NCBI GenBank assembly: GCA_942490945.1
Contig: CALNYZ010000018.1
Span: 1,488,001 to 1,552,000 of the forward strand
Direction: 5' to 3'
Origin: CALNYZ01 sp942490945
GTDB taxonomy: Bacteria > Pseudomonadota > Gammaproteobacteria > UBA6429 > Thiohalophilaceae
Length of the DNA: 64,000 bases
The notes under the pieces are model-generated. The model saw nothing but the letters and a program-made list of their open reading frames with translations. It ran no database searches and was not told where the DNA came from. The position numbers and the translations under genes were made by a program. Positions 19,454 to 28,925 of the stretch are shown here, one piece after another (the stretch's first letter is position 1; every line of letters begins with the position of its first letter).

Positions 19454-19479
19454 TACATTTATAATAATGTTGAGAAACC

Positions 19480-19881
19480 ATGCAATCTGAAACTGTAACA
19501 AACAAAGACTTACGTAGCTTCGGTTTTATCATGGCAGGGGCAATAAGTGTATTGTTTGGGTTATTTTTCCCCTGGGTATTTGAAAAAGCCTGGCCTCTCT
19601 GGCCGTGGATTACAGCAGCATTATTTATACTGCCTGCAGTGGTTATTCCTGTGATATTAAAACCTGTCTATTCTCTATGGATGAAAATTGGTGCGGTGCT
19701 TGGTTGGCTAAACACGCGCATAATCCTCGCGCTGGTGTTTTATGCACTATTTACTCCCTATAGTCTGGTGTTAAAATTACTGGGCAAAGACCCGATGAGG
19801 CGCAAGCTGGACAGCGATACGTATAGCTATCGGATCGAGTCAAAAGATCCACAACGTGAAAATATGGAGCACCCATTCTGA
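19480..19881 (+). CDS. SxtJ-family membrane protein
   Basis: 133 aa, three hydrophobic segments (GAISVLFGLFFPWVF, ITAALFILPAVVIPVIL, IILALVFYALFTPYSL). It matches the short SxtJ family that commonly follows NodU/CmcH-type carbamoyltransferases. The biochemical role is not established. It lies 26 bp after the carbamoyltransferase, and its stop overlaps the next start (TGATG). Confidence 0.75.
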   Translation: MQSETVTNKDLRSFGFIMAGAISVLFGLFFPWVFEKAWPLWPWITAALFILPAVVIPVILKPVYSLWMKIGAVLGWLNTRIILALVFYALFTPYSLVLKLLGKDPMRRKLDSDTYSYRIESKDPQRENMEHPF

Positions 19882-20033
19882 TGCTGGAATTAATTAAAGA
19901 CCTGTGGGCATTTATGCGCGTACGCAAAAAGTTCTGGCTGGCACCGATAATTGTTATCTTGTTGCTACTGGGGATGTTGGTTGTCATGTCTCAGGGCTCC
20001 GCCATCGCGCCATTTATCTATACTTTGTTCTAG
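19881..20033 (+). CDS. DUF5989-type 50-aa membrane protein
   Basis: Tiny gene translated by hand: 50 residues, one membrane helix (IIVILLLLGMLVVMSQGSA) after a basic, aromatic N-terminus (LWAFMRVRKKFWLAP), ending PFIYTLF. This is the pattern of the small protein that usually follows carbamoyltransferase and SxtJ genes. The start overlaps the sxtJ stop by one base, giving translational coupling. The function is unknown. Confidence 0.8.
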   Translation: MLELIKDLWAFMRVRKKFWLAPIIVILLLLGMLVVMSQGSAIAPFIYTLF

Positions 20034-20156
20034 ACGGGCAGCGGTCAGAATTCAGCCTATTCATTATGGCTAATTTCCATTCGTGTAGTTCTGCAGTATG
20101 ATTTGCGTCAATAATGCCATATCAGGCTTGATTTCCCATATTTTGAGAGGACTTAG

Positions 20157-21578
20157 GTGAACTTCTTACCAATCTTCATGAACATTTGCGAGCTTCCCTG
20201 TCTGGTGGTTGGAGGCGGTCAGGTGGCGTCTCGAAAGGTTGCCATGCTGCTCAAGGCACAGGCAAAAGTGACCGTTATTGCACCTGATTTGAGTAATGAA
20301 TTGGGAAAAATTCATCAGGCTGGAAAGATCGAGTATTTACCGCAAACATATACGGAACAGGATTTAAGTGCTTATGTTTTGGTCATCGCCGCAACAAATG
20401 ACCATTCGGTTAATGAGCAGGTATACAAAGATGCAACAGCGAAAAATATCCCGGTTAACGTTGTTGATACCCCCGCTTTATGTCGATTTATTGTGCCTTC
20501 AATGATCGACCGCTCGCCTATTCAAATAGCGATATCAACAGGTGGTGCCTCACCGGTGCTGGCGCGCGTGCTGCGTTCCAAGCTCGAAAGTATGGTACCG
20601 GCGGCGTATGGTCGGCTGGGAGAATTGGTTGAAAACTTTCGTGACAAGGTGAAGGAAAAATTCAATCACAATTCCAATACCATACGTCTGTTTTGGGAAG
20701 ATGTGATGGCAGGCCCTATTGCTGAGTCGATGCTGTCAGGCAAGGATAAACAGGCGACCCAGATGCTGGAAAATGCGATTGCCGCCAATAAGCGACCAGA
20801 TGAGCAGGGTGAAGTGTATCTGGTTGGTGCAGGACCAGGCGATCCCGATTTATTAACTTTTCGTGCACTACGTTTAATGCAAAAAGCAGATGTTGTTGTA
20901 TATGACCGCCTGGTTTCAGCTTCGATACTCGAGATGGTTCGCCGTGATGCCGAGTTTATCTATGCAGGCAAAGAGCGCAACAAACATACCTTGAAACAGG
21001 AGAGTATTAACGCGCTGCTGGTGCGATTGGCAAAAGAAGGTAAAAAAGTGGTGCGCTTGAAAGGCGGTGACCCGTTTATCTTTGGTCGCGGTGGCGAAGA
21101 AATTGAAACATTAATGCAGGAAGGTATTCCGTTTCAGGTTGTGCCCGGCATCACTGCAGCAGCAGGCTGTGCTTCCTATGCCGGCATTCCGCTGACCCAT
21201 CGTGATTATGTACAATCATGTGTTTTTGCAACAGGTCATTTAAAAGATGGCACCATTGATCTGAACTGGGAAATGCTGGCTCATGAAGGCCAAACCATTG
21301 TGTTTTATATGGGTCTGCATGGTGTGGATGAACTCTGTAAACAACTCAAACAACACGGCTTGCCTGCACACACGCCGGCCGCGTTGGTAGAGAAGGGTAC
21401 CACGCCCATGCAACGAGTACATATTGGTAATCTGGATACGCTACCGGAACTGGTACATAAAAATAATGTACAGGCGCCAACATTGATTATTGTTGGAGAG
21501 GTAGTCAAGTTGCATGAAAAATTATCCTGGTTCGAACCTTCCGGTGAGGCAGAAATGGAGTACCCGATATCAAGCTAG
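20157..21578 (+). CDS. cysG: Siroheme synthase (trifunctional)
   Basis: 473 aa. Converts uroporphyrinogen III to siroheme. The N-terminal ~200 residues are the precorrin-2 dehydrogenase/ferrochelatase half (VVGGGQVASRKVAMLL, STGGASPVLARVLRSKLE). From about residue 220 the SAM-dependent uroporphyrinogen III methyltransferase follows (VYLVGAGPGDPDLLTFRAL, VVVYDRLVS, RLKGGDPFIFGRGGEE, VVPGITAAAGCASYAGIP). The start is GTG 20157 with GAGAGGA five bases upstream. Siroheme is the precursor of the DsrAB cofactor and is amidated by DsrN (38681-40051), so this copy may serve sulfur oxidation. Its 3' end overlaps the convergent RND gene by 4 bp. Confidence 0.95.
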   Translation: MNFLPIFMNICELPCLVVGGGQVASRKVAMLLKAQAKVTVIAPDLSNELGKIHQAGKIEYLPQTYTEQDLSAYVLVIAATNDHSVNEQVYKDATAKNIPVNVVDTPALCRFIVPSMIDRSPIQIAISTGGASPVLARVLRSKLESMVPAAYGRLGELVENFRDKVKEKFNHNSNTIRLFWEDVMAGPIAESMLSGKDKQATQMLENAIAANKRPDEQGEVYLVGAGPGDPDLLTFRALRLMQKADVVVYDRLVSASILEMVRRDAEFIYAGKERNKHTLKQESINALLVRLAKEGKKVVRLKGGDPFIFGRGGEEIETLMQEGIPFQVVPGITAAAGCASYAGIPLTHRDYVQSCVFATGHLKDGTIDLNWEMLAHEGQTIVFYMGLHGVDELCKQLKQHGLPAHTPAALVEKGTTPMQRVHIGNLDTLPELVHKNNVQAPTLIIVGEVVKLHEKLSWFEPSGEAEMEYPISS

Positions 21579-24500
21579 CCGTTATTTGCTCGTGAGAAAA
21601 ATTGTAGCGGTTGTTTATCGTGAAATAATAAATATATACAGGGTACGACCAGCAGACTTACCAGTGTTGCGAAAAACAAGCCCCAGACAATTGTAATGGC
21701 GAGCGGCTGCAACATTTCAGATCCTTCGCCTAATGCCAGCGCGAGGGGCAACATCCCAAATACGGTCGTTAACATGGTCATCAGAATTGGTCTGATCCGA
21801 TACTGCCCGGCAACGATGATCGCCTCATGCAATGATTGTCCTGCGTCGCGCTGACGTTCAATTTGTTCTACAAGTACAATCGCATTATTTACCACAATAC
21901 CGGCCAGCATGATTAAACCAAGAATTACCGGCATGGTTAATGGCATGCCGTCTGGAAGATCTGATACCCACAAGCCAAAGGCAACTCCAATTACACCGAA
22001 TGCGACACTGAAAATGATAACCAATGGGTTAATATAAGACTCATACTGAATAGCCATCACTGTATAGATTAAAAAAACTGCCAGAAATAACAGAATAAAT
22101 CCGGAGCGAATACTTTGATTGTTCAACTCGGAGTCACCGGCATCATAGAATGTATAACCTTCTGGAAGATTCTTTTTAAAATCGGCAAGTTTGTTGTTAA
22201 TCTCAGACATTACTTCCGTATAGGATATATCACCTTTAATCGAAGCAGATATTTCTGCAACACGTCTTTGCTTATCACGTTTTATTGTGGCAGGCGCAAT
22301 AGTCTTGCTGATTGTCGCGACATCGCGAAGGCGAATGGATTGGTTGTTGATGATTGCAACGATTATATTGTTGAGTTCACTCGGGTTGGTTACCTGACTA
22401 CGTGGCAGTCTCATGCGTATATCAAATTCCTGATCTGATTCCATGAATTTTGAAATTACGATTCCTTCAAGTGAAACACTTAATGCCTTGCTTATATTAT
22501 CCAGTGAAATGCCTAGTGATGCTGCACGTTGACGATCAATATTTATACTCAGTTCTTCGTTTGTAGACTCATAGGTATGACGCAGGTTTTGAATCGTGAC
22601 TCTGTCAAGTGGACGTAAAATTTCAGTCACACGATCAGCGAGCTTGCGCAGGGTTTCTACATGTGGACCTTGTATTCGTAACGATACTTCATCTTCATTT
22701 CCGCCACCGCCGCCAGCGTTCAGTCCTCTGACCGCCTTGATTTTTGTGTGAATACGAAACCCCGGTAATTCCAGTGATTCTATTTTTTTTGTGATATTGT
22801 CCAGCCACTTTCGACTTGACATGGTTCTTTCACTTGCACGTTTTAGTTCAATACGGATACTCCCGGAGCCGCTTGAATAATATTCGGATCGTCCAAATAC
22901 TCTGCCTCCGGACAAGGTGAAATAGGACAAGATGTTTTCGTCATCCTTGAGGAGATTTTCAATTTTTCTTAAGGCCTGATCTGTTTGATCAAGTTTTGTG
23001 CCGGAATCACTGTAAAGTCCTATAATAACTGTCCCTTCATCGATTCTCGGCAAAAAACTGTAGCGTTCAGCGGCATCGCTGATATAAAAAATAGAAATCG
23101 CCAGAAAAGGTATCAACAGTACAGGATATAAAAACGGGTGCTTTATCGTCCTCGAAAGTATATGCGCATATCGATCACGAATCTTGTTGATGTAACTGTC
23201 AACTGTAAGCGTCAGCTTGTTCGGATTTTTATTCGGGTCAATTTTGGCACCGAGTGCGGGTACCAGTGTTATGGCGACGATCAATGATGCGATGATAGCA
23301 GATGATAGTGTTAATATCAGTTCACCGAATAACAGGCTCTCGAGTCCGCCGATAAATATAAAAGGTATGATGGCAACCAGATTGGTACTGGTCGAGGCAA
23401 TAATGGGGCTGTTCATTTCAGAAGCTGCATTTACCGCAGCTTCTGGCGAGTTGTCCTTCAATTTGTGCCGCGTGATATTTTCGAGCATTACAATGGTACT
23501 GTCGATTAATATGCCGACTCCCAGCGCAAACCCCCCGAGTGTCATAATATTCAGCGTAAGGTCTTTGAATGCCATGAAGGTAAAGGTAACCAGTATAGCG
23601 AGCGGGATTGCCGTGCCGATTATCAGTGTATGCTGCAATCTACCTAAAAATAGATAAACCACGGTCATTGCTAACAGGGCACCACTTATCACGGCTGTTA
23701 CCGCATTGTTTAGCGAATAGCGGACATAGGTAGATTGATCGCTAACAATTCCAATGTTTACATCAGAGGGCACGATGTTGTTTTGTTTAAGCCATTCAAC
23801 ACGATCTTTAACGAGATCGACAACATCAATGGTATTTGCAGAAGGTTGTTTTTGTATGGTTAATTTCACGCCTGGCACATGGTTGAGGCGTATATAAAGT
23901 TGTTCGTCTTCAGCGGAGTCTTCGATGCGCGCGATATCACCCAGGACAATCCCTTTTTTACCATTTTCTACCTTGTTCGGAATGGGTAAATTTTTAAGTT
24001 GTTCGACAGATGTAAAACGGCCTGATGTGCGTGTATTAAATTCGCCCTGCGGTGACAATAAACGTCCACCTGGCACATCAGCATTTTCTTCATCAATTAA
24101 TTTTTTTACATCAGAAAAGTTGTAGCCGAGTTGCGCCATTCGCTCCTGGTTTAAAACAACCTGGATCTCCCGGTGATTACCACCACCGACTTCGGTTGAT
24201 GCAACACCGGGCAAGTTTAAAAACCATTTGCTGAAATCGTAGTCTACCCAGTCACGTAATTTTATATTATTCCGTGTAGGCGAGCTTACAACGAGTTCAA
24301 GTACCGGGATTTGCATCGGGTCGCGTTTGTAAATTATAGGCGGATCAATCGTGTCAGGCAGGAATCGTCGCGCACGATCCAGCCTAGTGCTGGCATCACG
24401 TAATGCCAGATCAATATCCATACTATACGGAAAGGAAAGGTTTACTTCGGAGCGACCCTCTGCAGTATTTGAGTATACTTTGACAGCATTTTCTGTAATG

Positions 24501-24736
24501 GCGAGCTGTTCTTCGAGCTGGCGTGTAACCGTATCTTCCATGATCTCAGCCGGCACACCCGGGTTAAGAATACGTACGCGTATTTCCGGGTAGATGATAT
24601 GTGGTAACAAATCAATGCTTAATCGTTGTACTGAAATAAAGCCGATGACGACTACCGTTAATGACAACATGATAACGCTTACCGGATGATAGATTGACCA
24701 TCTTGCGATGCCGCCTTTACTGAAACGTCTTGTCAT
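21575..24736 (-). CDS. RND efflux transporter permease (HAE/AcrB-like)
   Basis: 1053 aa inner-membrane proton antiporter subunit. The usual two-fold repeat is visible: a helix at residues ~15-32, a large periplasmic loop (RQLEEQLAITENAVKVYS), then a block of helices, repeated in the second half (VILGLIMLAGIVVNNAIVL, LTTVFGMLPLALALG). TM4 reads GVGILIDSTIVMLENI, so the second aspartate of AcrB's DD pair is serine, as in several HAE subfamilies. It probably exports hydrophobic compounds or lipids with the adaptor encoded just upstream (start and stop overlap by 1 bp). No outer-membrane TolC partner is next to it. Confidence 0.92.
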   Translation of the reverse strand: MTRRFSKGGIARWSIYHPVSVIMLSLTVVVIGFISVQRLSIDLLPHIIYPEIRVRILNPGVPAEIMEDTVTRQLEEQLAITENAVKVYSNTAEGRSEVNLSFPYSMDIDLALRDASTRLDRARRFLPDTIDPPIIYKRDPMQIPVLELVVSSPTRNNIKLRDWVDYDFSKWFLNLPGVASTEVGGGNHREIQVVLNQERMAQLGYNFSDVKKLIDEENADVPGGRLLSPQGEFNTRTSGRFTSVEQLKNLPIPNKVENGKKGIVLGDIARIEDSAEDEQLYIRLNHVPGVKLTIQKQPSANTIDVVDLVKDRVEWLKQNNIVPSDVNIGIVSDQSTYVRYSLNNAVTAVISGALLAMTVVYLFLGRLQHTLIIGTAIPLAILVTFTFMAFKDLTLNIMTLGGFALGVGILIDSTIVMLENITRHKLKDNSPEAAVNAASEMNSPIIASTSTNLVAIIPFIFIGGLESLLFGELILTLSSAIIASLIVAITLVPALGAKIDPNKNPNKLTLTVDSYINKIRDRYAHILSRTIKHPFLYPVLLIPFLAISIFYISDAAERYSFLPRIDEGTVIIGLYSDSGTKLDQTDQALRKIENLLKDDENILSYFTLSGGRVFGRSEYYSSGSGSIRIELKRASERTMSSRKWLDNITKKIESLELPGFRIHTKIKAVRGLNAGGGGGNEDEVSLRIQGPHVETLRKLADRVTEILRPLDRVTIQNLRHTYESTNEELSINIDRQRAASLGISLDNISKALSVSLEGIVISKFMESDQEFDIRMRLPRSQVTNPSELNNIIVAIINNQSIRLRDVATISKTIAPATIKRDKQRRVAEISASIKGDISYTEVMSEINNKLADFKKNLPEGYTFYDAGDSELNNQSIRSGFILLFLAVFLIYTVMAIQYESYINPLVIIFSVAFGVIGVAFGLWVSDLPDGMPLTMPVILGLIMLAGIVVNNAIVLVEQIERQRDAGQSLHEAIIVAGQYRIRPILMTMLTTVFGMLPLALALGEGSEMLQPLAITIVWGLFFATLVSLLVVPCIYLLFHDKQPLQFFSRANNG

Positions 24737-25851
24737 TAATTTTTGACTGGTTCGTTAGTTGATTGTGGTTGGATATTACGGTCAGGTTCATTGGCAACAG
24801 CGGTGACAATACTGACAACTTTGTTATCACGCAGACCGATAAATCCTCTTGAAACAATAATATCTGCTTCCGATAAACCATCCCGTACTTCAATGCGTTC
24901 ACCTATTTGTATACCGGCTCTGATGGGCGTGCGTTTAACTATGTTACCTTTTTCTGTTTTTGTTATTTTGAAAACAAATTCACCCTTGTAATCATGCTTT
25001 ACTGCTCCAAGCGGGATGTTCAGTCGGGGTTGTGTGCCGGCTGTAATTTCCACCCTGCAAAATTGACCTGGCAGGGCATTGGTCGGTGCAGGATTGAGTT
25101 CGACCTCGATAATACCCTGATGTGTTGAAGTATCGATTGTTGGAAAAATTCGTGACACTTTGACGTCAAATACCTGGTTGCTGACTGCATCGATACTTAA
25201 CTTCAGAGGATCTCCGACCTTGATTGTTTCAAGCAGGTACTCTGAAATTGGTAGCTCTGCTTTTAACGCGCTTTTATCTACAATGGTTATGATATGTGTA
25301 TGTGTGGCGACTACATCACCCGGTTCTTTCAAGCGTGCGGCAATATAGCCGTCGAATGGCGCTGTTATAGTAGTATGTGCCAGCCGCGAAGCATACACAC
25401 GTGTGTTTGCACTGGCGACATCGACAGCGGTCTTGGCGCGGGTGAGGATATCATCCGAAATCAGACCTTTCTTTTTGAGGCGTGATTGCCGTTTGAAGTC
25501 CAGTTCTGCCTGAGCCAGCACTGCATTTGCCCGAGCCAATTCGGCCTGGATTATACTGTCATCGAGCTTGATGATTGTCTGACCTTTGCTGACCTTGTCG
25601 CCGGCGAAGACGGGGATTTCCAGAATTCGTCCTTCTGTTTCATTGAAAACATTGACCTTGCGGATAGCGGCGAGAACGCCAGTTGCGATATTGGTCGATT
25701 GCATGGCCGAGAATCTGACCTGGGTGGTGGCCACTTGCAGAGGCAGTTGTTTCTTGCTGGCATGTTTGTCACTATCGGAACAACCTTGCAGAAACATGAT
25801 GAATGCCAGCAGCGATAGCAGATAAATCTTTGATTTCATATGGTTATTCAT
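24736..25851 (-). CDS. RND efflux periplasmic adaptor lipoprotein
   Basis: 371 aa from ATG 25851 (25839 is also possible; a longer frame to 25926 would run into the divergent ABC gene). A lipoprotein signal peptide with lipobox FLQGC is seen. Membrane-fusion features follow: a lipoyl/barrel half with EIPVFAGDKVSKGQTIIKLD, an alpha-hairpin rich in Ala/Arg/Lys, then THTTITAPFDGYIAARLKEPGDVV, and a beta-barrel to the C-terminus. It links the inner-membrane pump to an outer-membrane channel. Co-transcribed with the pump gene (TAATG overlap). Confidence 0.9.
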   Translation of the reverse strand: MNNHMKSKIYLLSLLAFIMFLQGCSDSDKHASKKQLPLQVATTQVRFSAMQSTNIATGVLAAIRKVNVFNETEGRILEIPVFAGDKVSKGQTIIKLDDSIIQAELARANAVLAQAELDFKRQSRLKKKGLISDDILTRAKTAVDVASANTRVYASRLAHTTITAPFDGYIAARLKEPGDVVATHTHIITIVDKSALKAELPISEYLLETIKVGDPLKLSIDAVSNQVFDVKVSRIFPTIDTSTHQGIIEVELNPAPTNALPGQFCRVEITAGTQPRLNIPLGAVKHDYKGEFVFKITKTEKGNIVKRTPIRAGIQIGERIEVRDGLSEADIIVSRGFIGLRDNKVVSIVTAVANEPDRNIQPQSTNEPVKN

Positions 25852-25917
25852 GTCTTTTACATCAATTTCGAAACTATTATGCGATAATAAGGTACTTTTT
25901 AGAACAAATATATCAAT

Positions 25918-27726
25918 ATGTCGCATTTTATTCGATACGAATCAACACCACACGTACAACGCCGTGACAGCCAAAATATTCGCCGTATGTTTCCATTTAT
26001 CTGGGAGTATAAAGGCCGGGTACTGGTTGCCTTACTCTGTCTGATCGCGTCCAAACTGGGGATGGTTGGTGTGCCATTTGTGTTAAAAGATATCGTTGAT
26101 TCTTTTGATCAGAGTTCCCGCAATTTACTGGTCTTACCTTTGAGTTTGTTGCTGGCTTATGGTGCGTTACGGCTGGCTGGTAACCTGTTCAATGAGTTAC
26201 GTGACGCCGTGTTTGCGCGAGTACGTTATCGGGCAATGCGTAATGTTTCAAATCGCGTATTAAAACATTTGCACACACTGAGTCTGAGCTACCATCTTGA
26301 TCGCAAAACCGGCGGTATCAGCCGTGACATTGAACGCGGTACCGGCAGTATCAGTTCCATATTGAACTATATGGTCTTTAATATATTACCAACGGCAGCG
26401 GAATTTATTCTTGTTGCAATCATCTTGCTGACTAAATACGAATATCGATTCAGTATTGCAATATTCTCCACGGTTGCAATATATGTGCTATTTACTTTCC
26501 TGGTGACTGAGTGGCGCATGCACTTCAGGCACAAAATGAATGCACTTGATTCGCAGGCAAACAGTTATGCAATCGATGGGTTGTTGAACTATGAAACGGT
26601 CAAATATTTTACCAATGAAAAATATGAACAATCACGCTATGACAAGACACTGGATAAATGGGAAGACATGGCTGTCAAAAGCCAGACTTCGATGTCGTTA
26701 TTAAATTTTGGTCAGGGCTCAATCATTGCGATTGGCGTCACAATTATAATGATTTTTGCCGGGCAGGGTGTTGTTAACCAGTCTCTGTCTATCGGTGATT
26801 TGGTACTGGTGAATGCACTAATGCTGCAACTCTTTATGCCGCTGGGCTTTCTGGGTATTGTGTATCGACAATTAAAATATGCTTTTGCTGATATGGATTT
26901 GATGTTCAAATTACTTGATCAACAAAGTGATATTAAAGACGACGAAAATGCACCGCCTCTCAAGGTGACTGCGGGCAAGGTTATTTTTGAAAATGTTTCT
27001 TTTCGATACAATGATGATCGATCTATTCTGAAGAATGTCAGTTTTACGATTGAGCCGGGACAAAAACTTGCCATAGTGGGTCCGTCTGGCGCAGGTAAAT
27101 CGACATTGGCTCGTTTGTTATTCCGTTTTTATGACGTGGATTCCGGAACCATTGCCATTGATGGACAAGACATAAAGCATGTTTCACAAGCCAGCCTGCG
27201 ACAGGTGATTGGTATCGTGCCACAGGATACGGTACTGTTTAATGAATCCATACTTTATAACATTCAGTATGCAAAACCGGATGCCAGTAAATCAGATGTC
27301 ATTGCTGCAGCCAGGATGGCACATATTCATGAATTTATCGAAAGTTTACCGGATGGATACGATACCATTGTTGGTGAACGCGGTCTCAAATTGTCAGGTG
27401 GGGAAAAGCAGCGAGTCGCCATCGCACGTGTTGTACTAAAAGATCCTAGAATTCTGATCTTTGATGAGGCGACATCCAGCCTGGATTCACAGTCTGAGCA
27501 GGCCATTTTGTCAGCACTTGAAGAAGTGGCAGAACGACATACGGTACTGGCGATTGCACACCGGCTATCAACCATTGTCAATGCAGACAATATATTGGTG
27601 ATGGAAAGTGGTCAGATAGTCGAGCAGGGAAGTCACGCACAACTTCTTGCGCAAGCAGGCTTGTATGCAAAACTATGGTATTTACAACAGGAAGAATCAC
27701 ATAAAAACAACAAGTTATCTAATTAA
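25918..27726 (+). CDS. ABC exporter, Atm1/HMT1 (ABCB7) type
   Basis: 602 aa half-transporter with a six-helix membrane domain (residues ~20-310) and an ATPase domain (~340-590). Walker A is VGPSGAGKSTLARLLF, the Q-loop VPQDTVLF, the signature LSGGEKQRVAIARV, Walker B ILIFDEATSSLD and the switch histidine AIAHRLST. The membrane part has YETVKYFTNEKYE, typical of Atm1-like exporters that move glutathione-linked sulfur or metal conjugates. It might therefore relate to Fe-S/sulfur handling, but that is only a family-level inference. Divergent from the RND operon. Confidence 0.88.
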   Translation: MSHFIRYESTPHVQRRDSQNIRRMFPFIWEYKGRVLVALLCLIASKLGMVGVPFVLKDIVDSFDQSSRNLLVLPLSLLLAYGALRLAGNLFNELRDAVFARVRYRAMRNVSNRVLKHLHTLSLSYHLDRKTGGISRDIERGTGSISSILNYMVFNILPTAAEFILVAIILLTKYEYRFSIAIFSTVAIYVLFTFLVTEWRMHFRHKMNALDSQANSYAIDGLLNYETVKYFTNEKYEQSRYDKTLDKWEDMAVKSQTSMSLLNFGQGSIIAIGVTIIMIFAGQGVVNQSLSIGDLVLVNALMLQLFMPLGFLGIVYRQLKYAFADMDLMFKLLDQQSDIKDDENAPPLKVTAGKVIFENVSFRYNDDRSILKNVSFTIEPGQKLAIVGPSGAGKSTLARLLFRFYDVDSGTIAIDGQDIKHVSQASLRQVIGIVPQDTVLFNESILYNIQYAKPDASKSDVIAAARMAHIHEFIESLPDGYDTIVGERGLKLSGGEKQRVAIARVVLKDPRILIFDEATSSLDSQSEQAILSALEEVAERHTVLAIAHRLSTIVNADNILVMESGQIVEQGSHAQLLAQAGLYAKLWYLQQEESHKNNKLSN

Positions 27727-27756
27727 TCTAAGGTAATTTGTTTATTTAAATTCTGG

Positions 27757-27782
27757 TATAATTTGGTTATGTCATAACCAAA
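27757..27782 (+). promoter_or_regulatory. Promoter -10 with overlapping 21-bp palindromic operator
   Basis: A TATAAT hexamer (27757-27762) runs straight into a perfect inverted repeat, TTTGGTTATG-t-CATAACCAAA (27762-27782), placed where transcription of the downstream S24-like gene should start. This is the position of a repressor operator. A clear -35 hexamer was not found. Confidence 0.55.
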
Positions 27783-27832
27783 CCAAGCTGGACTGCTATA
27801 TATTGGCAATAACGAAAAGTAAGCGAGAGGCA

Positions 27833-28171
27833 ATGAACGAAGATAATCAAATGATGGGTGGCTGCGGATCAGCCGAACCGTTTGCGCTACAAGTGCGCGA
27901 CAATAGTATGGAGCCGGAATTTAAAAATGGCTGTATCATTGTTATCGATCCGGCCGGGTTGATCGAGAATGGCTCATACGTGCTGGCGCTGATTGAAAAC
28001 GGCTATATATTTCGACAGCTTTGTATTGAGGATGATACTTATTATATACAACCTCTAAACGAAGAGTATTTGCACGAAAGACGTGTTGTTGCTAAAGACG
28101 CCATACAGGGTGTTATTGTGCAACAAGCCGGCGCAACCGGACGTAAAAAAGATCGCAAGAATTATATTTAG
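27833..28171 (+). CDS. S24/LexA-like peptidase-fold protein without HTH
   Basis: 112 aa from ATG 27833, preceded by GAGAGG; an in-frame TTG at 27803 is an alternative start. It matches only the C-terminal S24 self-cleavage domain of LexA/phage repressors: ALQVRDNSMEPEFKNG holds the catalytic serine. The lysine expected in the LexA VKRL position aligns with arginine (YIFRQL), so autoproteolysis may be lost. There is no DNA-binding domain in front. It may be a truncated or regulatory derivative of a repressor; the palindromic operator upstream suggests regulation by another protein. Confidence 0.65.
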   Translation: MNEDNQMMGGCGSAEPFALQVRDNSMEPEFKNGCIIVIDPAGLIENGSYVLALIENGYIFRQLCIEDDTYYIQPLNEEYLHERRVVAKDAIQGVIVQQAGATGRKKDRKNYI

Positions 28172-28194
28172 TCATTTCGGGCCAAAAAAAATCA

Positions 28195-28230
28195 CTACAG
28201 TCACTAAAGAGAGGGCAATTCTGACTGTAG
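28195..28230. repeat. Inverted repeat downstream of S24-like gene
   Basis: Nine-base arms CTACAGTCA (28195-28203) and TGACTGTAG (28222-28230) with an 18-nt loop, in the gap between two convergent genes. There is no T-run after either arm, so it is not a classical terminator; it may still mark the 3' ends. Confidence 0.35.
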
Positions 28231-28276
28231 CGATGTGTCTACATTATGTAATATATGTAGATACCAGAAATGTTTA

Positions 28277-28915
28277 CTAATTTTTCTCTATACGTTTTGA
28301 AATAACTTCCTGTTTGACAATGCGTGTAGCCATTAAGGTTTTAATATCATTTGCAATATCATTTATATCTGCTGATGCGGGGTGCATCAATTTTAACTGG
28401 CCATTTTTATCAAGTATGTACATGAACACGGAATGTTGCATTGTATAATTCAATGCGGATTGACCGCGAAACTTGCGTGTTATTATGCCAAATTCTTTTT
28501 CCAGTGCTTTAATGTTACGGTGGTCTCCCGAAATCCCGGTTATACGTTTGTCGAAAAATGAAACATACTTGCCAAGTGTGGCAAGTGAATCACGATCAGG
28601 GTCAATGCTGACGAAGAAGACATCTATGTCATTTGCATTACTGCCGAGTTTTTGCAGCACATTTTTTACCTTGTACATGGTAAAAGGGCAGACATCCGGG
28701 CAATTTGTGTAACCAAAAAAAAGTAATTGCAATCGATTGCTTTGAATCGGGAATTGAATTTTTTGTCCTGTGTCCGTTACCAGACTGGTCGGGGTGATTT
28801 GTTTGGTGGGTGATAATAGTAACCCGCTATATTTACTGTTTTTTGCAACAGCATCATGCGATACAGTTATAAACAGAATTGGCAAGGCGAGTATTGCGTA
28901 TAATGTTTTCTTCAT
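28277..28915 (-). CDS. SCO1/SenC family copper-binding protein
   Basis: 212 aa, N-terminal signal/anchor (LYAILALPILFITVSHDAVA) and a thioredoxin fold. The copper motif is in FFGYTNCPDVCPFTMYKV (CxxxC), and the distal histidine is in the segment NYTMQHSVFMYIL. SCO proteins deliver copper or reduce cysteines at cuproenzyme sites, classically the Cu-A site of cytochrome oxidase. Its neighbours here are a small exported protein and two multicopper-oxidase-like proteins rather than oxidase genes, so it may be the copper chaperone for those. Confidence 0.88.
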   Translation of the reverse strand: MKKTLYAILALPILFITVSHDAVAKNSKYSGLLLSPTKQITPTSLVTDTGQKIQFPIQSNRLQLLFFGYTNCPDVCPFTMYKVKNVLQKLGSNANDIDVFFVSIDPDRDSLATLGKYVSFFDKRITGISGDHRNIKALEKEFGIITRKFRGQSALNYTMQHSVFMYILDKNGQLKLMHPASADINDIANDIKTLMATRIVKQEVISKRIEKN

Positions 28916-28925
28916 AGTGCACCCA

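Noticed and set aside
25486..25825. Plus-strand ORFs opposite the RND adaptor gene
   Set aside because: They are antisense to a clearly conserved lipoprotein adaptor and have no ribosome-binding site or recognisable domain.
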